This document shows, piece after piece, positions 49,210-55,906 of a DNA stretch of 55,906 bases (its first letter is position 1; every line of letters starts with the position of its first letter). The position numbers and the translations under genes are program-made. The DNA lies in the NCBI RefSeq assembly GCF_900169525.1, contig NZ_LT821239.1, positions 595,122-651,027 on the forward strand, in the 5' to 3' direction. The notes below the pieces were generated by a model. That model saw only the letters and a list, made by a program, of their open reading frames with translations, made no database searches and was not told the DNA's origin. This DNA is from Corynebacterium pacaense (lineage in GTDB: Bacteria; Actinomycetota; Actinomycetes; Mycobacteriales; Mycobacteriaceae).

Positions 49210-52200
49210 CAGATGAGTCCGCCTGCCTTGAATGTCGGGACGTCCGGGTTGGCGTTGAAGGTGGCATCCTGCCCCGGGGTGGTGGCGGGGTTGAATTCCG
49301 GTGTCACCGGTCTACGGGCCAGATCGCGGGCCTCGTCGAGCTTACCCAGCAGGTCCGGGACCATCGCGTAGACATCGGGTGCCAGATCCCGGTAGAAGGG
49401 CATGCCGCTGGCGTACTCCCGGGAGCTGACCGACGCCCAGGGTTTGTTCTCGGCGGGGGACCCCGGAAGCGGGGAACCGGCGGAGGGGATGAACTGCGCC
49501 GCGTTCGCCAGGGCGCCCTCGAGGCTGCTGCGGACGATGTCATAGCGTTCATCGACCGACTCCCCCACCGGGCCGGTACCTTCCGCCATCCGCACGGGAT
49601 GGTCACCGTTGCGGAGGAACTCGGTGAGCCTGGCGACGGCGGGGCGGACCTTGATGCCGGTCGTCGGGGCGTCCCTGCCGGAATCGTAGAGGGATCGCAG
49701 CAGCCGGTAGGGCAGCAGGGAGGAACCGACGCTGCCGTCGATGGATCCGGTCTGGGAGCCGGCGTAGGCCAGCAGCACGGATTCGATGACGGCCGGCATC
49801 CAGTCGATCGCCGCGATCATCTGGGACGGCGGAGTGAGAAGCGGGTTGGGGAAGGGAACCCACTGCCTGGTGGAGTCATCGAAGATGAAGGCGGCGTCAT
49901 TGGCCACGTAGATCCTGCCGGTGATCGTGCCGATGATCCATCCGGCCACCATCGCACGGCGCTCGGCATTCGACATCGGCAGGGCCGCGGGCAGCGGGCG
50001 AGCGCGGCGCATGCTCCAGAAACCCTCGGAACGACCGCGGCGCGCGGCCCACTGCTCACTGATGTGGGGAAGCAGGGAGCTGAACACGATCGGGGAGTAG
50101 TTCGGGTAGGAACCGAAGACGTCGATGTGCTGGATCCGGTGCTCGGTTCCCAGAGACTTGGTGAAGGTCTCCAGGGTCGTGTTGTCCAGATTGTCCTTGG
50201 CCTGGATGACCGCGGAGAGACTGTCGGCTGCCTCCATTGATTTGAAGGGTATCTCCGAGAAGGTGAAGCGGTAGATCTCGGGGGATCCGTGCACCGCCTG
50301 GACCATCGTGGAATCCACCGCGGCCAGTGGCCTTGCCTGGGCCAGTGCCTGGTCGAATGCGGAGCGCAGGCGCTGCAGACGCGCATTGTAGTTCACGTCG
50401 TTTCCGGCATTCTCCCTGGTCAGATATGTGCGCAGGTCCGCGGAGATGAAATCGGAGAAGGGATAGTTGGGCCTTTCGATCCATTCGCGGGAGCGTTTGA
50501 GAATGTCCTCGGGGCTGATGCGGACCTGGAACTGGGCGGCACGGGCCTCCCTGGTTTCGCCTCCTGCGGGTGGGGTGGACAGATGCTTGGACACCCATCC
50601 CGCGCGGTTCCCTCCCTCGGAGCGGGCCCCGCGCGGTGGGGCGAGCGTGTTGTCCGGAGCCTTCTTCGCTCCCTGCGACTCCCACTGGCCGAGAACGATG
50701 GCTCTGGCCGCGACCCTGGAGGCCTCCCTGTCATCGAAGATGCCATCATCGGCGGCCCGAACGGTGTTGAGCAGGTGGGTGGCGAAATCGCGGGGGAAGG
50801 AGTCGACCTCGGTGATCAGGATTTCGTTGTGGGAGCCGTAGAAGCGGGAATCGATCCGCTCATCGGAGTCACGGGGCCATGCGACAGGATCGGCGGTCGC
50901 GACATCGGCGAGGGTGGGGGACACATCGCGCTTCCTGTCGGCGGCGTCGAGGGCGGCGTGGGCCGCGTTGATCTGCCTGAGAAGGCGGGTGAGCACATTG
51001 GCCACAAAATCGTCGAGGACCTTCTCCAGGTATCCGGCGACGCGGACGATGAAGTAGTCGAAGAGCTGCGGGCGGTAGAGCGAGATGATCGAACCGGTGA
51101 GCACATCGGCCTGGGACACGGCGCCGTTGCCACTGAGCGGTTGCATCCGCTGCTCGAAACCGTGGGGTGGGGCGGCCGGGTTCCTGCCCTGGTTCTGGCT
51201 GACCAGGGTCCACATCGGCTGGATGACACGCTGGGTGTAGATGTCCTTCAGGCGTGCGAGCATGGCCTCGACGAAGGGGACGCCGTTGTGTGCGAGTTCA
51301 CGTTCGGTGACCGCGATCAGCCTGTCGGTGAGGGTGTCGGCGAAGTCGTAGACGGTGGCGTAGGCGGCCGCATCGAGCTGTCCGTGCAGTTCCCGGGAGG
51401 TTCCGGGGTCGGACAGGCGGTTGCGGATCAGAGCGGAGAAATCCCGCGCCGGGATGCCGTCCTCGATGCGGAGCTGGGAACGCAGCCACCTGGCGGAGTT
51501 CTCCACCGGCCCCACCCCCTGTTCGCGGAACACCCCGGACAGCCACTGGGTCAGCTGTTCGGTGTTGGGCCGACCCTGGCTGAATTCGGCCTGGAGACTG
51601 AGTTCGGCGATGATCGCGACGATGCGGTCGTTGAGCCGGCTCTGCAGCTGTTCCTCGCCGGTGGCGTTGTTGGCCGGGTCGAGATGGCCGCGGAGGAGGC
51701 GGTCGAAGCCGGTGCGGGCCAGGCGCTGAGCGGAGTACTCGGCGAAGCGGTCGCGTCCCATGGATAGCTGGGCGTAACCCATCGACGCCCAGGGCATCCC
51801 GTCCCAGGGGAGCTCGTCAGGATTGGCCCATCCGAGGAAGGAGCGGTCACTGTCGGGCGATCCGGTGTTGGCCAGGAAGAAGGAGGCGAAGGAATCGGAT
51901 GCCTCCTCCGATGCCATCAGTGCGGCCAGGGCGCGTCCGAGTCCACGGTAGACGGTGTCGGGGTAACCGTCGCCGAAGACCGTGCCCTGGGAACCCATGC
52001 GCGCGCCGATCGGGAACAGGCGTGCGAAGGTCGATGCGGAGGACACCTCGTCCAGACCCATGGCACGGAACAGCGCGCGGTCGGACTCCGCCGAGGCGCC
52101 GGTCTGGGTCGCGATCGCCTCCCCGAACATCGCCAGCGCATTCGGCCAGGTGCCCAGGACATCGGAGGCCGCCAGCTTCTCAAAGACCTCCGGGGTCAGC

Positions 52201-52841
52201 ATGAACACCGCGGTGTGGTCGGGTTTTCCGTTTTTCAGGGTGGACAGCACCCGGCAGACATCCAGAAACATCGAGGCCCCGGCTCCACCCGCCATCGAGG
52301 ACACCACGAAGATGATCGGGGCCTCGTTCTGCTTGTCGCTGTGCCGTCCGGTGATGCGGTAGGTCAGCTCGTTGAGCTCCGTCACGCTTTCGGTCTTGTG
52401 CAGGGTGTCGAGTGCCTGCTCCAGTCCGTTGCGGATCTGGGTCAGTGCCGGGATGGTCAGCATCCTGCCGATGGCGCGGTACTGGCCCGCACCATCGGAG
52501 ATCGGCACTGGGATCGACGTGGGGCGGCGCGGGGCCCAGGTGGCGATCTCCCCGAGCGCTTTCTTGTCCCCGAGGACCGTGGACAGGCTCGCATCATGGG
52601 TGCGGTACTGCGCCTTGGAGCCGATGCCGATGTATGTGCCACCGTTGTCCTGCACGTTTCCCAACCCGGAGGGCCCCTTCTCGGGGACGATGGGGACATC
52701 GATGGTGACAAACTGCCATGCCTTCGGCAGTGAGGTGATCGTGGGATCGATGCTGCGAAGCGTTGCCTTGAGCTGGTCGATCATATACGCCTGGGTTTTG
52801 GCTCCGGAGCCACCACAACCGACGACAAGGAACTTTCTCAC
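49209..52841 (-). CDS. Giant tubulin/FtsZ-like GTPase
   Basis: The 1210-residue protein opens with MRKFLVVGCGGSGAKTQAYM, a tubulin-type nucleotide-binding start (glycine loop GCGGSGAKT, residues 8-16), and has the signature-like loop SSMAGGAGASMFLDV (about 181-195), corresponding to GGGTGSG of FtsZ/tubulin. This matches the tubulin-like domain family (Tubulin_2). The remaining ~800 residues are mainly helical, far longer than FtsZ (about 400), and lack the FtsZ C-terminal tail. The protein may polymerise or act as a GTP-dependent scaffold; neither is shown. GTG at 52841 has GAGG 8 nt upstream. It lies 47 bp downstream of the vWA gene and is coupled to the next gene by TGATG. Confidence 0.85.
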   Translation of the reverse strand: MRKFLVVGCGGSGAKTQAYMIDQLKATLRSIDPTITSLPKAWQFVTIDVPIVPEKGPSGLGNVQDNGGTYIGIGSKAQYRTHDASLSTVLGDKKALGEIATWAPRRPTSIPVPISDGAGQYRAIGRMLTIPALTQIRNGLEQALDTLHKTESVTELNELTYRITGRHSDKQNEAPIIFVVSSMAGGAGASMFLDVCRVLSTLKNGKPDHTAVFMLTPEVFEKLAASDVLGTWPNALAMFGEAIATQTGASAESDRALFRAMGLDEVSSASTFARLFPIGARMGSQGTVFGDGYPDTVYRGLGRALAALMASEEASDSFASFFLANTGSPDSDRSFLGWANPDELPWDGMPWASMGYAQLSMGRDRFAEYSAQRLARTGFDRLLRGHLDPANNATGEEQLQSRLNDRIVAIIAELSLQAEFSQGRPNTEQLTQWLSGVFREQGVGPVENSARWLRSQLRIEDGIPARDFSALIRNRLSDPGTSRELHGQLDAAAYATVYDFADTLTDRLIAVTERELAHNGVPFVEAMLARLKDIYTQRVIQPMWTLVSQNQGRNPAAPPHGFEQRMQPLSGNGAVSQADVLTGSIISLYRPQLFDYFIVRVAGYLEKVLDDFVANVLTRLLRQINAAHAALDAADRKRDVSPTLADVATADPVAWPRDSDERIDSRFYGSHNEILITEVDSFPRDFATHLLNTVRAADDGIFDDREASRVAARAIVLGQWESQGAKKAPDNTLAPPRGARSEGGNRAGWVSKHLSTPPAGGETREARAAQFQVRISPEDILKRSREWIERPNYPFSDFISADLRTYLTRENAGNDVNYNARLQRLRSAFDQALAQARPLAAVDSTMVQAVHGSPEIYRFTFSEIPFKSMEAADSLSAVIQAKDNLDNTTLETFTKSLGTEHRIQHIDVFGSYPNYSPIVFSSLLPHISEQWAARRGRSEGFWSMRRARPLPAALPMSNAERRAMVAGWIIGTITGRIYVANDAAFIFDDSTRQWVPFPNPLLTPPSQMIAAIDWMPAVIESVLLAYAGSQTGSIDGSVGSSLLPYRLLRSLYDSGRDAPTTGIKVRPAVARLTEFLRNGDHPVRMAEGTGPVGESVDERYDIVRSSLEGALANAAQFIPSAGSPLPGSPAENKPWASVSSREYASGMPFYRDLAPDVYAMVPDLLGKLDEARDLARRPVTPEFNPATTPGQDATFNANPDVPTFKAGGLI

Positions 52842-52888
52842 AGATAATCCTCTTTCCTTTTGCTAAGAGCTGTCTTTCCGGGCACGAG

Positions 52889-55495
52889 CTACTGCTGGTT
52901 TCCCCTGCGGAACGGATCCTCGGGACCATTGTGCCAGCCGGGGGAGTCATGGCCGGATGCCGTGTCGTTCCGCCGGGATTCGGGGGAACCCCAGCCCGGG
53001 TCCTTCGGGGCTGCGGTGGTCAGCGGCTGCTCCGGTTCGGCGGCCGGGGGTCGGGCCTGCTCGACCTGTTCGCGCAGACTCCGCAGCCGGTCGGGTGCGT
53101 TGGCCCTGATCTGCTGCACGATCATCCCCACGCCGTCCCTGCTAATGGATTCATCGACGGCGATGACCACGGTCGCCTGATCGGGGTCGGACACCTGGGA
53201 GATGAGGAACCAGTGGTTGTGCACCGCAAGCGGGAGCCGGGCCCGGTTTCCCGTCTGATCCCCCGAGTCGGACATGGAGTAGTCCTCTGTCGAGGCCGCG
53301 TATGCGGGGGTGAAGGGGTTGAGCCCGAGCTTCACGGTGACCTCGTGGCCGGCGAGCACCACCGACTTCCCGTCGGAGGTGGTACGCGGTGTCTGCGCCA
53401 CCAGCTCCTCGAAGGTGAGGTCGAACTCCCCGCCCCTGTCGGTCCGCAGGAGGCGGGAGTTGTCCAACCTGACCGGGATCCCGAGGGCGTGGATCCCGGG
53501 GCGCCGCGGGATCTTCCCGGTGATGAACTTGATCAGGTACATCAGCGCCAGCGGCAGCAGCAGCGCCAGCAGCAGGGCGGCGATGAGCGCGAGGCTGAAG
53601 GCCCCGGTGTTCACGGGGGCGCGCATGTTTCCACTGATCGGCACGTTGATCGGTGCCGATTCGGAGGGATTCGAGGCGTCCTCGAGATGGAGGGTCGGGA
53701 GCAGCCGCACGGGGCCGTCCGCGAGCTGGTCGCTGGTGAGGGTGATCTCCAGTTCGCCGTGTTCACCGTCGCCGAGGGTGAGTGCGGAATCCCTGCTGCT
53801 GTGCGGCGAGGTCAGTGCCACCGAGCCGACGCCCGCGGGCAGCACGGCTCCGTCGGTGGCCAGGTCTCCCTCCTCGACCCACACCCTGCCCGGTCCCTCG
53901 ACCGGGATGCTCACCGTGGTTTCCCTGGACTCGAGGTCGGCGGAGATGCCGCCCGGCACCCTCGGCATGGTCGCAGGGGTGATCGCGACGGGGAAGCGGG
54001 CCTCGATCGGGCTCAGTGTCGTGCCGGGGATTCCACCACCGTCGGTGGTGATGACCGTACTGAGCGTGACGACGCCCGCCGCCGGACGGCCCACCGCATC
54101 CAGCGGGACCTCGGCGCTGCCCGCCTCGATGCCCGTGTTGTCCACCAGGGTGACCGGGGCGCCCCCGTCAGGGGTGAAGGTGGCGGTCAGGGGCGCCGTG
54201 CCGGCCAGTTGCCGGGTGGTGCCCGTGGCGTCGACAAGCGAGACGTTGAGCGGTGTGGAGATGGACAGGCCGGTCTGGCTGCTCTCGCTCAGCGCGTCCG
54301 CGTTTAGTTTCAGGCCGGGGGAGATGACCATTGTTGCGTGGTAGTTCGCATCCACCGGGCCGGTCACGCGGTATCCGAATGTCCACCGGCCGGCCCAGTC
54401 GCCGCCGTCTGCCAGTGTCATCTCCACGTCAACCATGCCCGGGACCGTGGAGCTTTCGACCACATCGACGGCCGTGGAGCCCATAGTGTGCCTGCCCCGG
54501 GTGAGATCGAGCACGGTGCCGTCCGGCGCGCTGAGGGTGGGTACCAGCTGGCCGGGTTCGAGAATGTCCCGCGGTTGGGCGGAGAGCCGGACCGGTGAGA
54601 CGGAATTGTCCAGGATGAAGTCGAAGCCCTGGTCAACCGGGCGGTCCGCATCGATACCGCCCGGCGCGGGCAGGATGCTTCGGAAGGCGGCGAAGAGTGC
54701 GGCCGGATTCGTCCCCGCATTGAAGAAGGCACCGTTCGCGCGGGTCCCGGGAACGCAGGAATCCTCCTCGGAGATCGCTCTGAGCAGCTGTTCGGGTGTT
54801 TCCGCGGCGCCGGGGATGAGTCCGACACTGAATAGTTGAATCCCGGTACGGCGGAACACCCCGACGGGGCTCTCCGGGGAGCACACGGCGTTCCTCGCGG
54901 CCTGGTCATCGGCCGCTTCACCGGGCACCGTGAGCTGCCCGTCGGTGAAGAAGAGCATCGCGCGGCAGGAACCGGAATCGCGGGCGGAGAACTCCGTCAG
55001 CGCGCCGGTGAAGGCATCCCCGTAGATGGTGTATGGATCGTTATTGCGCTGGGCCGCTGAATCCACCGCCGCGTCCAGCCGGTCCGCCCCGGTGCGGGTG
55101 TTCTCCCAGCCGCCGTAGGTGTCGGGATCGGAACGGTAGCCCTCGCCGAAGGCGGCGAGCTTGACGTTGATGTCCGCGTCCAGGTCACGTGCCTGAACGC
55201 CGAGCTGTTCGATGAGATCCTTGGTCGCATCGACGCGGAGGTTGTCCGGATCCGTCGCCTCGGGCCCGCGCAGCGATGCCGACTCGTCCAGCACGAAGAG
55301 GATGTCCGCCTTCTTTTCGGTGGACAGGCAGGCGCCGAACTCCGCGAGGTTTTCCCGCGCGGTGGCGGAGGTGGCGTCCGTGGCCGGCGCCTGGGCTGCG
55401 GCAAGAGGTATCCCGGGCACCGCTGCGGCCATGGCCAGCAGTGTGGCCGCGATCATCGCGGGGAAGCGGAGGGGAAGAGATGGGTGCTTTGTCAC
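52889..55495 (-). CDS. Secreted, membrane-anchored vWA-domain protein with cytoplasmic tail
   Basis: The 868-residue protein has a Sec signal peptide (about 1-35, ending LAAAQA), then a von Willebrand factor A domain: the metal-site DESAS (residues 70-74), the following Thr in DPYTIYGDA and MLFFTDGQ, so the MIDAS looks intact. Several beta-sandwich modules follow. A single strong membrane helix lies at about 631-655 (GAFSLALIAALLLALLLPLA), and some 210 residues remain on the cytoplasmic side, ending in a disordered Pro/Asp-rich tail. It is a candidate receptor that links an outer ligand to the cytoplasmic tubulin-like/GTPase proteins. GTG at 55495 follows AGGATAGGAAAC. Confidence 0.85.
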   Translation of the reverse strand: MTKHPSLPLRFPAMIAATLLAMAAAVPGIPLAAAQAPATDATSATARENLAEFGACLSTEKKADILFVLDESASLRGPEATDPDNLRVDATKDLIEQLGVQARDLDADINVKLAAFGEGYRSDPDTYGGWENTRTGADRLDAAVDSAAQRNNDPYTIYGDAFTGALTEFSARDSGSCRAMLFFTDGQLTVPGEAADDQAARNAVCSPESPVGVFRRTGIQLFSVGLIPGAAETPEQLLRAISEEDSCVPGTRANGAFFNAGTNPAALFAAFRSILPAPGGIDADRPVDQGFDFILDNSVSPVRLSAQPRDILEPGQLVPTLSAPDGTVLDLTRGRHTMGSTAVDVVESSTVPGMVDVEMTLADGGDWAGRWTFGYRVTGPVDANYHATMVISPGLKLNADALSESSQTGLSISTPLNVSLVDATGTTRQLAGTAPLTATFTPDGGAPVTLVDNTGIEAGSAEVPLDAVGRPAAGVVTLSTVITTDGGGIPGTTLSPIEARFPVAITPATMPRVPGGISADLESRETTVSIPVEGPGRVWVEEGDLATDGAVLPAGVGSVALTSPHSSRDSALTLGDGEHGELEITLTSDQLADGPVRLLPTLHLEDASNPSESAPINVPISGNMRAPVNTGAFSLALIAALLLALLLPLALMYLIKFITGKIPRRPGIHALGIPVRLDNSRLLRTDRGGEFDLTFEELVAQTPRTTSDGKSVVLAGHEVTVKLGLNPFTPAYAASTEDYSMSDSGDQTGNRARLPLAVHNHWFLISQVSDPDQATVVIAVDESISRDGVGMIVQQIRANAPDRLRSLREQVEQARPPAAEPEQPLTTAAPKDPGWGSPESRRNDTASGHDSPGWHNGPEDPFRRGNQQ

Positions 55496-55502
55496 GAGTT
55501 TC

Positions 55503-55906
55503 CTATCCTCCGAATGCCTTACCGAACCAGAGCGCGAGTTCCACGGCCGTGATGATCACGCCGACCACCGCCACCGCCGCGGTGATCCGGTAGGCCATGG
55601 TCTGCGAGGGTGATGATACGTAGAAGCTCTCCGTCTGTCTCCGCGTATCGGCGGCGGTGTGCAGACCGAGGAGGATGAATGTGAGGGTCCCGGACAGAAC
55701 CCAGCCGATGAGGGAGAGGATCAACCAGGATGACTGTGTTGCGGTGCCTGTGGCGTATGCCAGGATCCCGCAGATGATCCCGGCGACAGCCGTTCCCAGG
55801 GCCGCGAGGATGAATACGCGGGGATGGCTGACCGTGGCATCCGGGAGCGGTGGGGCAGGTGGGGCAGGTGGGGTCTCCGGTGCGCCCCAGTGGGGGGCCG
55901 CCGGTG
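55503..55906 (-). CDS. Small membrane protein, 5' end beyond the window
   Basis: The frame is open to the right edge, giving at least 133 residues: a proline-rich cytoplasmic stretch (APETPPAPPAPPLPD), then three hydrophobic helices (FILAALGTAVAGIICGILAY, WLILSLIGWVLSGTLTFILL and ITAAVAVVGVIITAVELALW). A TTG at 55724 would give a shorter protein, but the upstream coding sequence has the same character and a further membrane helix, so the true start is outside. It ends 7 bp before the vWA gene start and is probably in the same operon. Unknown family. Confidence 0.75.
   Translation of the reverse strand, partial: PAAPHWGAPETPPAPPAPPLPDATVSHPRVFILAALGTAVAGIICGILAYATGTATQSSWLILSLIGWVLSGTLTFILLGLHTAADTRRQTESFYVSSPSQTMAYRITAAVAVVGVIITAVELALWFGKAFGG

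Noticed and set aside
50289..51767. 492-codon open frame on the plus strand inside the tubulin-like gene
   Set aside because: It is a GC-driven shadow of the opposite-strand gene with no start signal or family match.

Overview
The window looks like a chromosomal segment of a high-GC Corynebacterium. Supporting signs are a Pat-type aminotransferase that reads like the C. glutamicum enzyme, a GlfT1/Wzt/Wzm arabinogalactan cluster in the order known from mycobacteria and corynebacteria, actinobacterial lipoproteins, and several starts that look leaderless. All calls come from reading the sequence; no database search was run.

Layout. 1-897: left-truncated IS3-family insertion sequence. 1088-7311: five-gene operon with a dipeptide/oligopeptide-type ABC importer (lipoprotein, two permeases, fused double ATPase) and a luciferase-like flavin monooxygenase. 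7312-10714: minus-strand glfT1, VOC-family gene, wzt and wzm for galactan synthesis and export. 10778-12922: a class V aminotransferase-like protein that lacks the PLP lysine, convergent with a quinone oxidoreductase. 13324-15128: membrane protein, tRNA-Ser(UGA), a perfect 71-bp tandem duplication and an AbiEi/DUF559-like protein. 15115-20667: molybdenum cofactor and molybdate uptake genes (modA, modB, moeA, moaC, moaB/mog, moaE, moeB on minus, moaD divergent); modC and moaA are not in the window. 20709-22152: holin-family membrane protein and pat. 22291-25052: tRNA-Ser(GCU), tRNA-Arg(ACG), mgtE, a decayed anion-transporter pseudogene and a second identical tRNA-Arg with its terminator. 25148-28460: ABC exporter with a NarL-type two-component system. 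28535-30956: tyrA, tadA with its associated gene, csbD. 31011-33657: feoABC with putative DtxR sites. 33915-38400: tRNA-Ser(CGA), a TetR regulator and a cupin/APC-permease/amidase operon under a 27-bp near-palindrome.

39001-55906 is the most unusual region. A chain of minus-strand genes, most of them overlapping by 4 bp or less, runs from the right edge to 40374. It encodes a small membrane protein (5' end cut off), a secreted and membrane-anchored vWA protein with a long cytoplasmic tail, a giant tubulin/FtsZ-like protein, a 928-residue two-TM protein, a fibronectin-III-like protein, a GAP1-like protein, an unknown beta-rich protein, a GTPase of the double-GTPase type and a small membrane protein. 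A TPR-like gene converges on it. My inference is one envelope-linked machine in which a surface vWA sensor is coupled to two cytoplasmic nucleotide switches (tubulin-like and GTPase). It may be a conflict or stress-response system, but its function is not known to me.
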